A stretch of 64,000 nucleotides of DNA from Hippasteria phrygiana (Eukaryota; Echinodermata; Asteroidea; Valvatida; Goniasteridae): NCBI GenBank assembly GCA_037893225.1, contig JAZGUH010000123.1, positions 1,781,001-1,845,000 on the forward strand, read 5' to 3'. Positions within the stretch are counted from its first letter, which is position 1. Each line of letters starts with the position of its first letter. Positions 1 through 9,752 of this stretch are shown here, piece by piece. The notes under the pieces were generated by a model. That model was not told the origin of the DNA and did no database searches. It saw only the letters and a list, made by a program, of their open reading frames with translations. The translations under genes and the position numbers were made by a program.

Positions 1-1668
1 CCTTCGCGGTGCCGGTGCGGGACCGATCTCCATATGTATGTGTCTTCTGGTACGATATTTCTGAGGCCCTTTCAGGTAATTTGGATCCATATGATTTTGA
101 GCTACATTGTATGTAGACTGGTTGTTGCAAACGATGCTATACCAGACCGCCATGACGCCCTGCCTGATGAAGACCAATTTGACTCGTGACAAGCCAAGAA
201 CGCCATGACAAAGCTTGCCTACTGGGAAGAGCGCAGTGTTGCAGCCACAGTCAGCCTCTGGCTCTGCACAGTTACTAATTTATTGGACACGGATATTCTC
301 GCTCTTGACAATAGATTTATCATGACACTCCCATTTATTTTACTCATCCAGTTTACTTTTCTGAAAGTTGCCATTTTGTTATCAGCATTTAAAAAACATA
401 CTTTTTATGATTTTGACGTCGGCTTTAGGCCTAGTCCGAGTAATAAACTTAGACCCTTTATTACCTTTTTAAACATTTGGACATGATCTGGCGATAGTAG
501 GGTCCAAGTTCATCTGCAGTGGTCATGTGGTTTTTCCGAGAATTTATTTGAAGTTTTAAAAAAAGCATCCGATTTCACCCTTACAACAGCCACCAAAATG
601 CTAGGTACCCACCTGCGATACAAGTAGAGTTCGAGGATTAAGATGGAGATACAAAGGTTCACTTACGATACTGATGAAAGTCAAATTTTACGTTCAATTC
701 CGAGAGGCACCCGTAATAATAGTCTTCTGGATTCTGTCTGGAACATTTAGGCCCAACGAAATATCTACATTGCCTAAAAGTTTAGACTTTTCAAAATCAA
801 TTAAGGCATTCTTCGGAGAAAAAAATCTCTCTGTCAATCAATAATCAGAACATATTTACAGTAGACGCATAAATATGGCTTCCAAAAAAGTCGCATTGTG
901 TTGAAAAATGTAATCTTGGTTTGCTTTCAGTGTACTTTTCGTGATTTTTCTGCGCGTGATGATTGAACTTATTTATATATATACATTTTTTAAAATAAAT
1001 TTACGGAACAGAGAAAGGGTCTGAACGTAGATACTCCGATGGCAGCAATCGTGCAGTAAACCTGACGAAAATACTTTCAAAACGAGGGAATATAAAATTA
1101 CTTGTTTTGTGAACAACGTTAATTTTACATCAAATAGCTAAAGCCGCAGATCATATCGGGGCTTATTTACTTTTTAGAGGAGTGCTCAGCACAACTAAAT
1201 AGAAGTTTCGTTTAATTCCTTAATATCCGTGTTGATAAAGAGATCGCATACCTTTGATGCTGCTCGCGTTCCGCATGCGTCAGAACGGCTACTTAACATA
1301 ACAAAAGCACAGTACAATGGGGCGTTCCTGCCTGCCCAGTGGGCCAGATTTCCACGCGTGAGAACGGTCCTTTTGTTCAGTTTTATTGCTTCCTGTAAAC
1401 GGTAAGGAACCCGTCCGCACGCGTGGGAACGGGAAAAATAATATTGGTTTCCTTCCTTAATATATTCCAGGAAGATATAATTCTAGAAAAGACTTCGGAC
1501 AGAGTATAAAAGGTCATGGCACTTTGGGCTGTTAATTGGAAAAGATTCTTGAGACTGGAAGAAATTCTCGCAACTAACTATTCCGGAGTTAGAAAATCGC
1601 TCTAATATTTCAAATTACAAGATTATGACAAATCTGCTTAAAAAGTATTGACTGATACTCCTGTGTAA
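1..1668. other. Probable SLX4 intron or downstream DNA, no exon recognised
   Basis: AT-rich sequence left of the last SLX4 exon I can place. The only open frames are short (for example 205-486 on the plus strand) and have neither domain signatures nor convincing splice sites. Because exon 2112-2315 ends in a good GT donor, the gene must continue leftwards, so this stretch is most simply intron. The missing 3' exons (BTB, SAP and SLX1-binding regions in known SLX4 proteins) are expected beyond position 1. I cannot exclude a small exon hidden here. Confidence 0.5.
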
Positions 1669-1670
1669 TA

Positions 1671-2077
1671 CAGTGGTGTGTAAAATTATTTGAACACTTG
1701 GCATATTTTAGGTACTTTAGTTGTTTGTGATGAAATGGCAATCAATATACTAATGTACATTGAAATGAAACCCTCTGGAATGAACTTCAGAAGACTTGAA
1801 ACAGCATTAGTGTAGAAACTCTCGGGAAATATATAGACACTATGCCTAAAAGATGTGCCGCAGTGATTGCTGCCAAGGGTGGACACACCAAATATTAGAG
1901 TAAAGTTTGATAAAGAAAATGGTAGGACTGGCAGATACTAATGTGAGCTACATGTATGCTCACAACAATTACCTTTTCTATTTAATACAGGTGAAAAATG
2001 TAAACCAGGCATTGTAAGGCATTAAATATCAATTTCTTCACATATGTCAAGTGTTCGAATAATTTTGCACACCACTG
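1671..2077 (+). mobile_element. Tc1/mariner-type internally deleted element with TA target duplication
   Basis: A 407-bp element bounded by TA dinucleotides at 1669-1670 and 2078-2079. The terminal inverted repeats start CAGTGGTGTG and match over about 36 bp with three differences (1671-1706 against 2042-2077). TA target site and CAGTG ends are typical of the Tc1/mariner superfamily. The interior keeps only the C-terminal end of a transposase frame, so the element cannot move on its own. It lies in an SLX4 intron and its right end is only 34 bp from the donor of the exon at 2112-2315. Confidence 0.88.
1806..1898 (+). pseudogene. Tc1-like transposase C-terminal remnant
   Basis: Reading the plus strand from 1806 gives a short peptide that ends in PKRCAAVIAAKGGHTKY followed by TAG at 1896-1898. 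The A-x-GGHTKY ending is the familiar C-terminus of Tc1-family transposases (family knowledge). A TGA stop lies in frame shortly upstream and the catalytic DDE domain is absent, so this is a dead fragment. It sits between the two terminal repeats of the element at 1671-2077, which fixes the family assignment. Confidence 0.8.
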
Positions 2078-2111
2078 TATATATATACTCCTGCAGATAT
2101 CTCTTTCTTAC

Positions 2112-2315
2112 CATTTGTGTTTGACTTGGTGGCAACTCCTTAGCAAGGTCTCCGTGGCTCTCATCATCATTGGCTTGCTGAGCTGCAGCAGCAGCAGCAG
2201 CAGCTGCCTTGGCGAGACGGATGCACGTTCTTGGTTTCCTTGGTGATTTGTGCCTGTATCTCACGGCAACCTTGCTTCTTTTCATTTTCGGGGTTTCCTG
2301 AATCAAGGCATCCTC
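2112..2315 (-). CDS. SLX4: SLX4 exon 7, basic region and polyalanine tract
   Basis: 204 nt (68 codons, phase 0 at both ends), acceptor ccatgcag at 2316-2323, donor ATG|gtaaga at 2112/2111. It encodes an acidic start, a K/R-rich stretch with RKPRTC, then a run of nine alanines coded by a GCA/GCT repeat, then QQANDDESHGD. The trinucleotide tract probably varies in length between individuals. The frame stays open in both flanking introns, so the edges are set by splice consensus and phase alone. Confidence 0.75.
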
Positions 2316-5300
2316 CTGCATGGAACACGAGAAACAAGAATTGCCCTTTGAGGTTCGGTCACACTTAAAAAAGAAAAATGAATGTAAAAAGATGAAACAC
2401 ACATCCCTGAGATGCTAGGTCAAGACTAGCTCAAGTAGCGTTGGTGACCTCGCCTAAACTCTGCAAGGCCCGTACTGTGCTGCACATGAGGTACTGAATT
2501 ATTACGAAATACCTTACTAGACTGCAAGTTAATAGTAGTCTCAATCATCCTGTGAAATGATGGCACCAGGTGTGCTGTCATTTTCAAAAAAAGTGGAAAT
2601 TTATATCAGTTTTCCAACGCTTGTTCGGCCGAACAATCTTTGGGAAAACTGCCCTCTATTGACCGAATGTAGTTAATCCGTGTTGTGTCTAAAATGGGTT
2701 AACAATCCGAAAACAAGCGCAAGTGCAGTGTACCGAAGTGACGCATTGTAACCAGTGCATGCAGCGGATCTTGGACGTTCCTCTCGGCCCTCGGCCTCTG
2801 TGACCAACTGAAAACGATCCCATTTACAAAAATTGGGCTTATTTTACAAGAGGGTGCTATAACAAAGGTGCCAAGTTTTTCTTTCATTTTATATTACACC
2901 GAGCTAAAGTCATCACTTAACTACACCTTGTGTTACCGTCTTCTTTTTTAACAAAGCCCAGGCATTGCATAGTTCACAGAAAGGCAGTCACACTACTTGA
3001 AGCAAGGTAAATGCTTGTTCTGGGTTTTGATTCATGAAAAATGTGACACCCAATGCCCCAAACCAGGCACTTCGATATTATGTAATAACAGAACATGACC
3101 TATGTACATGTATGTCCAATATATCATAATAAAACAGCGAAATTGATGTACAAGCAGGACAGCAGTTGGTCAGCCAACAATATGAAAAGGTTTCTTTGCT
3201 GTATCAACACTGACTGTTCAAAAGACCAAAATAAGAGATGAAATGAAATTGTTTGGCTTCTGCTTTTGCTTTTGTGAATGATTGACATACCTGTGGTAAT
3301 ACGATGTCAGCCATCCGTGCTCCTAAGATGTTCTTGCGTTCTTCGTCTGTTCTCTTCAGAAGCAACGGAACTTCCCTGCTGGAAACAACAACAAACTACA
3401 GTGAAATCTCGATAAGTCAAAACCGGTTAACTCGAAAACACGGTTAACTCGAAGTAAGAATTTATTCCAGTGAAAAGCATGGCAAATCATGTAGAAACAT
3501 GCCCACACTAACTCGAAATTTTGGACCGATAACTCCGGATAAGTCAACCTCAAAATCGCCAGGTGCAGAAATAAACTTGCATAATTAGGCCACAGAAGAA
3601 ACTGGAATCCTTTTGTTTTCTAGCAATATGAAAGTTATCCACTTTTGAATGATACACTGAACGAAAAAAAAATGTGACTTTGTTTTGTTAAATCAAATAA
3701 TTAGTTTACAAATGCCAAATCATTTGCAGGCCAACAACAATTCAGTTTTTGCCGGGAGAATCTTTTTGTGCATCAGAGGCATGAAAGCGACCAAGAATAA
3801 AAGCTGCAGTAATTAACCAAACAAGAAATAAAGTAGTTTTCTGTCAAAGGAAATTGGTTTTTAGTATTTAGTCCCCTTCAACAGTATAAGGATGACAAGA
3901 ACCTACTTCATTGCATCCGTCTTTCCCATTCTCTTCTTGCGGCGGGGCTTGCAAGCTCGATTACCCAGCAGATCTGCAGCAGTGGTTGACCGAACGACAT
4001 CCTCTTTTGATCCCTTAGCATCAGCTTGTTGAATCAGTGAAGCCGACAGGGCCAATGCTACCTTGGTTTCCTCATCCAAGGGCCTGAATCAAACAAAACA
4101 TAAATGATACGGAAAACCCTTTTTAGATTAATTTTTTTATTTCAAGTTCGCCCCGAACAAGGCTAAAAGCCACTCGAGGATGAAGCTACAAAAAAAAAAG
4201 AATCAAACGTACAAGAGGTAGGAATTAATATTCCTCTTGAAGCAGGAAAGATTGTAAGCTGAGGAGAAATATGCACCAGGCAAAGAATTCCATAGAGATA
4301 CAGAACGAGGGAAAAGCTAATGGCACAACTACAGCTACATTTTTTGGAACAGGTGGAAAGCGGAGTTTCACTCTCAAACTCCCTAACTGGAGCATTTACC
4401 ACGAAAATATCTGTAGAGAGCAGCAACAGATCTCCGGTGAGAGAGTGATTGTAAAGATGAGCCACGCTTCTGAAACCAAATTAACAATGCGCTTGAGTAC
4501 TCTAGATATGAAGCCAGACCTTTTGGGAAACCGGGTTTCACTTACCTATGACACTTTCAGTTTTAGTTTTAATTTTTAGTTTACTTCCCTGTCCATTTGC
4601 CGACACTAACACAACCAAGTTCTATGTATTTCCTGAACGTTGCAATACAAAAACATAGGTCATGCCAGTTGGGAAAACAGTCTGTAGCGGTATGATAATA
4701 TTTGTATCATTTAGCCTTCGAGAAAAATTGTGGAGCAGAAACTTCACGTCCTACAGACTTTAACCCTAACCCTCCAGGGTATTTTGGCTAGAAACCCTGC
4801 CAGACGCATCAGATTGCATACTTTGTCACATCCACTTGTGTGAAGAGTGCAGCAAAGTCAAGCTGTCACCACAGATGCACTGTACTGCGTCTGGCAGGGG
4901 TTAGGGTTAATCAATGAAATGTCTTGGGTTACTCCAGTTTGTGAGCCATCTGTAGCAGTATATTACTATTTTATTTTATTAGACAAATACATAGATAAAT
5001 TCATAAACTCAGGCAGGAAATGCCAAAATGCAAGAGTAGAATCAGCTGGTTCATTAGCATAAAATCTACTGCCATTGCCTAAGCATTACGCTTTTGATAA
5101 AAACCACAAGTGTTAATCATGTGGAACTGCAGGCATAGAGTTTTTCGTATTAATATAATTAACATATTGCCGACTGCTGTGATGTGGGATATGACGTTTT
5201 TAACAACCGAGAGACGCATAGCACCCGAGCGAAGCCGAGGGTGCTATGCGTCCCCGAGGGTGTTAAAAATATCATATCCCACATCACAGCAGTCAACAAT

Positions 5301-8300
5301 TGTTTTGTTATATCGCCAAACCCAGTTTTTTCAGTTCAACTTGCCTTGCTTGGTGGAAATTTACTCAAACAAATCACGCGATCAAAACAGCTGATCGTCT
5401 GCTAGTCCGCTGCTCCCACTATAGTTTACAGTCGTTTACAGTGTAGCGTGGGTACCAATGATACAGCTCAATAGCTAGCTGGCTGATGTGTAATATCATA
5501 CTTGGGAGTGTGCCATGCGTTTTTATAGACCAGGCACGTGATCGCTCTAGGCCAATCAAAACACAGTATCCAAGACGGGGATATAACAAACCTGGTTACT
5601 GACTTACTCTGTTTCTACCGGTCTCTGTTGTTTCTGCCTGCCCTTCCCTCTCGTGCTACTCCTCCCTCTTGCACTTCTGCCTCCTCTGCCTCTGCCTCTC
5701 GAAGCAACAGTCACCAGAACTTGCTCTCTTGAAAAAGTGGACGGCGATGACCCTGGCCTATCGGTTGACCCTACTGTTGCTTCATTACTGTCACCTCCCA
5801 TTTCCTCAGAACGTAGGCTTCCGGTAGTTGTCATTGCAACACCTACTGATGTATCCTCATCACCCATTGTGACTGTACCTGATTTAATAGCACCTTCACC
5901 TTTGGGGCCTCCTGCATGTATAGGTCTTGATGCACCTCCTGTAGCACCTCTCATTGAACCTCCTATGGCACCTCCTATGGCACCTCCTATGGCACCTCCC
6001 ATTGCACCTCCTGTGGCACCTCCCATTGCACCTCCTATGGCACCTCCCACCAAACCTCTTGTGGAACCTTCCACTGAACCTCCTGTGTCATCACCCACAA
6101 CACCTCCAATTAAACTCCCTATGGCACCTCCTGTGGCACCTCCTGTGGCACCTCCTGTGGCACCTCCTGTGGCACCTCCTGTGGCACCTCCTGTGGCACC
6201 TCCTGTGGCACCTCCTGTGGCACCTCCTGTGGCACCTCCTGTGGCACCCCCTGTGGCACCCCCTGTGGCACCCCCTGTGGCACCCCCTGTGGCACCCCCT
6301 GTGGCACCTCCTGTGGCACCTCCTGTGGCACCTCGTAATGCATCTCCACCTTGAGGTTGGATTGCCTCCTGTTCCCTGACCAGTGCAATCAGCTGCTGGG
6401 GAGATACCTGATGCTCTCTGGCACACTTCTTCAGATGTGATTCCCTTTGCTGTATTAATACAAACACAAAATCCAATTTCAAGAAAGACAATTGGACTAA
6501 AGAGTAAATACCAAAAGCTAGATTTTATTACTTATAGAGTACGGAAGTGTGATACTGGTTGGCATGACAACTGGTTCTAAAAACTTCTAGAAGAAGTGAA
6601 AATGGTTCTTTTTTTTAAACATGTAATGATTTTGAAACTGTTCCTTTGTTAATAACCAGTCATGCAAACATACTGACATGAATATCACTTAATTAAGCTG
6701 GTTTACATTGTGCGGCGAAATCTTCATTTTGGTTTTCTATGACAATGCACAAGGCAAGTCATTCTCGTTTGGTTTTTTTTTTCTATTCCCAGACAAATTT
6801 TGGTTTGGGACGAATCTTTTTATACAATTACTTTTTAATTTTCTTGTTCATTTGCCGGCAGTTTCATAATTGTTAGAAATGTAGTTTGTGTTTCAGCATG
6901 TAATAAATAAAAGAAAACACAAACTCTTTGTTCTGTATACTTGTTTGTTTGCATATTCTGTTGTTTACCCGCAATCACAAAGAAATGTCATAAAATATTT
7001 CAAGGCTTTTTTTTAAATAAAATCATCACACTCAAACATCCTGTTGATGAGCATCCTATAACAACCAAAACCTATCTACTTTAGACCAAACAATGATTTT
7101 TGATCCTAAATCTGACCTTTTTCGTTTTGAAGTGTTTGCCACAGATGGGGCAGTCAGGAACTGGTTGGTTTACATTCGTTGCTGGCTCCCGTGGAGGCTC
7201 CACAGCTTCAATACTATCCATACACCTGTCACGATAAGTAACAAAGGAGGGATGTGAGTTTATTTCACCAAAGGTGGAAGTTACCCCGCCTGGGTCTATA
7301 CATGTAGATCTGAAAACTGGGATAATTTCTTTAGCATCCCTTGAAGATTTATCCTTTATTTATATGTAGGCCCTGGGAAACTGTAAGGGTGGTAAGGTTG
7401 ACAACCTAAAATGTGGCCAACCCAACCACGTCTGTTCTAGCCCTACCTACACGTATTAATTATAATAAACAATACTTTCACTAAAGTCACTTTCTAAACC
7501 GAGGACCAATCTTAAATGGATGCCGTGTCTTTAACTACATTTATGAGTCGTTAAGATCGGACCAACACATTTTATTCCTCTTCTCTTAAAAGCAGTCAAA
7601 CTTCGTATTTTTATCTGTGGCATGCAAGACCCGTGTGAAGTTCTGTGTGCATGCAGTGGCACATGGTCATGTGCATTCAAACACAACAGACATAGTTTTA
7701 TAGTGCTTAAAATGAACTCCCTAAAATTCCTATGCACACTTTGGAAGTGCCGTAGCCTAGTGGTTTGGAGTATTGAATTCATGGTCTGCGGGTAATTCTG
7801 CAAGTTGTGAGTTCGAGTCCTGGGCTATAGCATTTCTATGCTTAATATGGGTAGAGGCATTATTAATGCTCTGCAGTGGACTAGTTACCCATCCTGACCC
7901 TATTCATACTGTGAAGAGATCAGATTATCTCGTCTTGTTTTAGTGTGAGGGGCTGGTTCTTCCACACTTTCCTCTGTAGCCCACACCTCGAGTGGCCCTT
8001 GGCCTTGTGATGGGCGACTTGCATAAAAAATAATGAATAATAAATCGGTCTTCAATATATTGAGACTGCTGTACCGATCTCTGCTGTACAAATGCTTCAC
8101 CACACGCACTTTACAAGTTCTCGACCAATAGTTATAGTGAAACTGTCTCAGTCATTTATGGGTGGCATTAAACTGCCATGTACAAAATGTACCTGTTCAT
8201 GTGTTGGGCTCTCCTGGTTGAGTTCATGTGGCTGAGTTCTCGTTGGCAGATCTGGCAGAAGAACATCTCGCTGACAGTCAGCATTTCTTCCTGTAGTTTC

Positions 8301-9752
8301 TCCTCTTCCCGTTGCTGAAGCTGTCTGGCAAACTCCTCATCACCACTTGTGTCATCTTTTGAAAGGTTTCAAAGAAAGCGACATCACGGAGATAACTTTT
8401 CTGGTAGATCAAGTTGCTCAAAGATATACTGCCCATGCTCATTTGACTTTTTGACTTTTTTTTATTAAAGTGATATTTTCTCTAGCAAAGTTATTCACTT
8501 TTGGATGCTCTATTGAACCCCAAAAATTGCCCATGTTTAGCAATTGAATAATTCCTTTACAAATATCAAAATATTTAAGGACACAGAATAACTCAGTCCA
8601 TGCTGCATCTTTTTTTCTCCCATCTTTTTGTGCATTAGAGGTGCAAAAGCAACCCCAAATTTATGGAATGACCCAAATATTTCTCAGTATGATTAGTTCT
8701 GGAATCATCTGTATAAACAGTAAGCATTCAGATGGACAAATGGACAAAATATTTGAAATATTCATACCTGCACTACCTTGGACATCACAAGTCTTGATGG
8801 GCTTCGTAAAGTGTTGCCGCAAACACCTCTGTACATGATTCTGGACAGTCTCTGCTACATCTTCACTGAGGAACATCTTCTCGCAAACTGGGCACTTCCG
8901 AGCATTGTCGCCAACCTGGTCTTCCACTTCCAAGGACTGCAAAGGAGGCACATCCACAGTTCGAGGAATAGACAACAGCTCTTTGTCGATGCGGTTGATG
9001 ACAATAGCGTCAGCATGATGGGGTAACTGTGTGGCTCCATGGATGTCATGTGATGTGACTGCCTCATTTGGTAGTTTGCTCGGGGAAAGGGATTCCGCAG
9101 CAAACTTCAACTTTGAAACATAAACTGAGCAGGCTTTCATGGGGGATTTGCTGGTTCTATCCTCACAGTTTTTGGCGTCGACATGGCTAGTAGATGATCC
9201 AATTGCATTCAGTTGGACAGATGCCTGTCTTTTATCACTGGCCTCATCACGGTCTTTGAATTCTTGGTTGGATCTACTGTCAGAGTCTGATGTTGTCACA
9301 GTTTTCCGGAGTTTGTTACCTCTTGGCCTGGTGAGGGAACTGCCGAGCCTCCGCCTGCTCTTTGGTTCTTGGAGGGGGCCACGGCCACACGGTTCCTTGA
9401 AGTCACTGCTCTGGTTCAGAGTGGTCTCTCCCAAGATCACCTTCATCACCTCCTTGGGAGCTTTGGACTGAGAGGCAGTGGACTGTTTAGAAGAGTTGCC
9501 GTGATGACTGGCATCTCGACGAAGGGACAGCTTACCTCTCCGTGACGACAGGGGGTTGCTCTTTGATTTATTGGTAGCCTGGCAGACATCCCGTGCAATG
9601 GTCTTCTCTGGCATGCCTGTCCGACCACCGTGCTTTTGACGGGAAGATTTCTCACCCTTGGTTCTCCCTGTTGCGTTGGTGTGATCACAAACTTCATTCT
9701 GTGGCGTTATTCTGTCAACCATGGCTAGTTTCTCTCCTGACATTTCATTCAT
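2112..9752 (-). CDS. SLX4: SLX4/FANCP-like nuclease scaffold, 5' seven exons (3' end outside window)
   Basis: SLX4 is a nuclear scaffold that brings SLX1, MUS81-EME1 and XPF-ERCC1 to Holliday junctions and interstrand crosslinks; its UBZ4 fingers bind ubiquitin. I joined seven minus-strand exons: 9752-8768, 8355-8193, 7225-7117, 6449-5608, 4083-3907, 3375-3291 and 2315-2112. Every intron is GT-AG and all split codons fit (GA, AG, GA and AA remainders), giving 855 codons with no stop. Identification rests on adjacent fingers: FFCQICQREL...HMNRC (residues 362-384) and CPICGKHF...HLKKC (408-428), which closely resemble the tandem UBZ4 pair of vertebrate SLX4 as I remember it. A further C-x2-C-x15-H-x3-C finger lies at 287-310. 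A LALALS-type segment and a KPRRKKR motif follow, as expected before the XPF-binding region. ATG 9752 is chosen because a TAG lies in frame just upstream; an upstream 5' UTR exon is possible. BTB, SAP and SLX1-binding regions are not in the window. Introns contain transposon pieces listed separately; 6450-7116 and 8356-8767 hold nothing I recognise. Confidence 0.85.
2316..3290. other. SLX4 intron, no further feature recognised
   Basis: Noncoding sequence between exons 7 and 6. Short minus-strand frames (for example 2699-2887) have no domain, no consistent splice sites and no continuation. Exons 6 and 7 join in phase without anything in between. Confidence 0.6.
3291..3375 (-). CDS. SLX4: SLX4 exon 6
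   Basis: 85 nt, acceptor ttccagcag with the exon starting at 3375 and donor CCACAG|gtatgt at 3291/3290. It encodes KEVPLLLKRTDEER followed by KNILGARMADIVLP and Q. The hydrophobic PLLL patch directly after the basic motif fits the beginning of the XPF-interacting region; this is an inference. A CAG four bases further upstream is an alternative acceptor but would break the phase. Confidence 0.75.
3397..3560. mobile_element. Possible pogo-type transposon end
   Basis: Begins tacagtgaaatctcgata and contains repeated motifs gataagtcaa, ggttaactcgaa and ctcgaaattttgg. A CAGTG...TCGATAA start followed by 'AACTCGAA' boxes is typical of pogo/Tigger terminal repeats. I could not find a matching inverted end, so this may be a truncated element. 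It lies in the intron just upstream of exon 6. Confidence 0.4.
3907..4083 (-). CDS. SLX4: SLX4 exon 5, LALALS segment and basic KPRRKKR motif
   Basis: 177 nt with acceptor gattcag (4084-4086) and donor ATGAA|gtaggt. It encodes EPLDEETKVALALSASLIQQ, then a linker, then ACKPRRKKRMGK. An acidic residue followed by a LALALS helix and a basic KPRRKKR stretch occurs after the UBZ4 fingers of vertebrate SLX4 as I recall it, leading into the XPF-binding region. It has no stop in frame and fits both neighbouring phases. Confidence 0.8.
4141..4200 (-). mobile_element. SINE 3' tail fragment
   Basis: On the minus strand this reads cctcgagtggcttttagcct, then tgttcggggcgaacttg and an A-rich end. The same tail core occurs at 7975-8043 and twice in each macrosatellite spacer, so it is a shared 3' tail of a SINE group, probably recognised by a partner LINE. 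The SINE body would extend towards 4460 but is not clearly recognisable. Confidence 0.55.
4760..4910. mobile_element. TTAA-flanked MITE, copy 1 (piggyBac type)
   Basis: 151 bp, starting TTAACCCTAACCC and ending in its complement GGGTTAGGGTTAA, with a second inverted block ccctgccagacgc (about 4795-4807) against gcgtctggcaggg (4886-4898). TTAA ends point to the piggyBac superfamily. A second copy is at 12967-13125 with the same internal sequence (gcatactttgtcacat, acttgtgtg), which proves a mobile family. It lies in an SLX4 intron. Confidence 0.82.
5172..5294. repeat. 123-bp foldback (near-perfect palindrome)
   Basis: The left arm from 5172 (gactgctgtgatgtgggata) is complementary to the right arm ending at 5294. 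Towards the centre gacgcatagcaccc (5213-5226) pairs with gggtgctatgcgtc (5239-5252) around the loop gagcgaagccga. The whole segment can form a cruciform or a long RNA hairpin when the intron is transcribed. Such short foldbacks are normally MITEs. There is no coding content; open frames through it are chance. Confidence 0.85.
5608..6449 (-). CDS. SLX4: SLX4 exon 4, end of UBZ4 finger, GATG repeat and RG-rich tail
   Basis: 842 nt, residues 420-699 plus two bases. It begins QRESHLKKCAREHQ, giving H424 and C428 of the last finger, followed by a helical LIALVREQE segment. From about residue 459 the protein becomes a perfect GATG tetrapeptide repeat of about 18 units, followed by degenerate versions (AIGG, AMGG, SMRG) to about residue 590. 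The rest is Ser/Thr/Gly-rich and ends in an RGRGRGG-type basic patch. The donor ACAGA|gtaagt at 5608/5607 matches the consensus; the frame would otherwise stop at once at 5604. Confidence 0.83.
5940..6334 (-). repeat. 12-bp coding minisatellite (GATG repeat) inside SLX4 exon 4
   Basis: Period 12, plus-strand unit gtggcacctcct, coding GATG on the minus strand. 6121-6334 contains about 18 near-identical units; 5940-6120 contains older diverged ones. A run of five units at 6241-6300 has the synonymous variant ccccct in place of cctcct (GGA to GGG), an internally homogenised block. The reading frame is kept because the period is a multiple of three. Open frames on the other strands here are shadows of the repeat. 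Confidence 0.93.
7117..7225 (-). CDS. SLX4: SLX4 exon 3, junction of the two adjacent UBZ4 fingers
   Basis: 109 nt. It completes Arg383, supplies Cys384 of the preceding finger, then an acidic/proline linker and the knuckle DCPICGKHFKTKK of the next finger (C408, C411). The acceptor is gtgacag at 7226-7228 and the donor AAAAAG|gtcaga at 7117/7116. Splitting two zinc fingers over three small exons leaves each finger unrecognisable in unspliced DNA. Confidence 0.85.
7268..7430 (+). mobile_element. Diverged copy of macrosatellite-spacer module X (SINE body)
   Basis: It reads gtggaagttaccccgcctgg, then ctgaaaactgggataatt, then gaagatttatcc and caacctaaaatgtg. The reverse complement of 22670-22853, present in every macrosatellite spacer, has the same order of blocks (gttaccccgcctggatc, ctgaaaattgggataatt, gaagatttatcc, caacctaaaatgtg). 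The two loci therefore share a dispersed repeat, which shows that the spacer was built from ordinary interspersed elements. It lies in the intron between SLX4 exons 2 and 3. Confidence 0.75.
7743..8043 (+). mobile_element. tRNA-derived SINE
   Basis: The head contains a pol III A box (tagcctagtggttt, about 7753) and a B box (gagttcgagtcc, 7810-7821) at tRNA spacing. A non-tRNA body follows, then the tail core gtagcccacacctcgagtgg with cttggccttgtgatgggcga, then an A/T-rich end (cataaaaaataatgaataat). This is the standard head-body-tail layout of a SINE. The tail is shared with 4141-4200 and with the spacers at 19150-19215. It is intronic in SLX4, on the opposite strand to the gene. Confidence 0.78.
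8193..8355 (-). CDS. SLX4: SLX4 exon 2, UBZ4 finger
   Basis: 163 nt between an aaaag acceptor (intron bases 8356-8357 form AG) and a GT donor at 8192-8191. It completes the split Asp codon of exon 1, then encodes an acidic/glutamine-rich helix (DEEFARQLQQREEEK) and the finger start FFCQIC. The finger is C362, C365, H380, C384, with the last Cys supplied by exon 3. The open frame is too short for a simple ORF scan, and phase continuity on both sides is the main support. Confidence 0.85.
8768..9752 (-). CDS. SLX4: SLX4 exon 1 (coding part), Ser/Lys/Arg-rich N-terminus and first C2HC finger
   Basis: 985 nt, residues 1-328 plus one base. The first 280 residues are low-complexity, rich in S, K, R and T, without recognisable domains, as is usual for SLX4 N-termini. 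Near the end lies C287-x2-C290-x15-H306-x3-C310, a UBZ4-like pattern. The donor reads GCAG|gtatga at 8768/8767. The frame stays open 35 codons into the intron, so an open-frame call alone would wrongly extend the exon to 8661. Confidence 0.82.

Noticed and set aside
205..486. 93-codon plus-strand frame with a hydrophobic stretch
   Set aside because: No family resemblance, no neighbouring exon and AT-rich codon use; hydrophobic runs are expected by chance in T-rich DNA.
4760..4910. Interstitial telomere repeat
   Set aside because: Only two CCCTAA-like units at each end, in inverted orientation and next to TTAA; they are transposon termini.
5653..6354. Plus-strand 233-codon proline-rich frame (MAPP/VAPP repeat) and other frames over the 12-bp repeat
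   Set aside because: Shadows of the SLX4 exon 4 minisatellite. The minus-strand frame is supported by splice sites, phase and the zinc-finger residues.
8661..8767. Extension of SLX4 exon 1 to the stop at 8661
   Set aside because: A good donor (GCAG|gtatga) precedes it and splicing to 8355 restores the conserved finger in phase; the extra 35 residues are intron.
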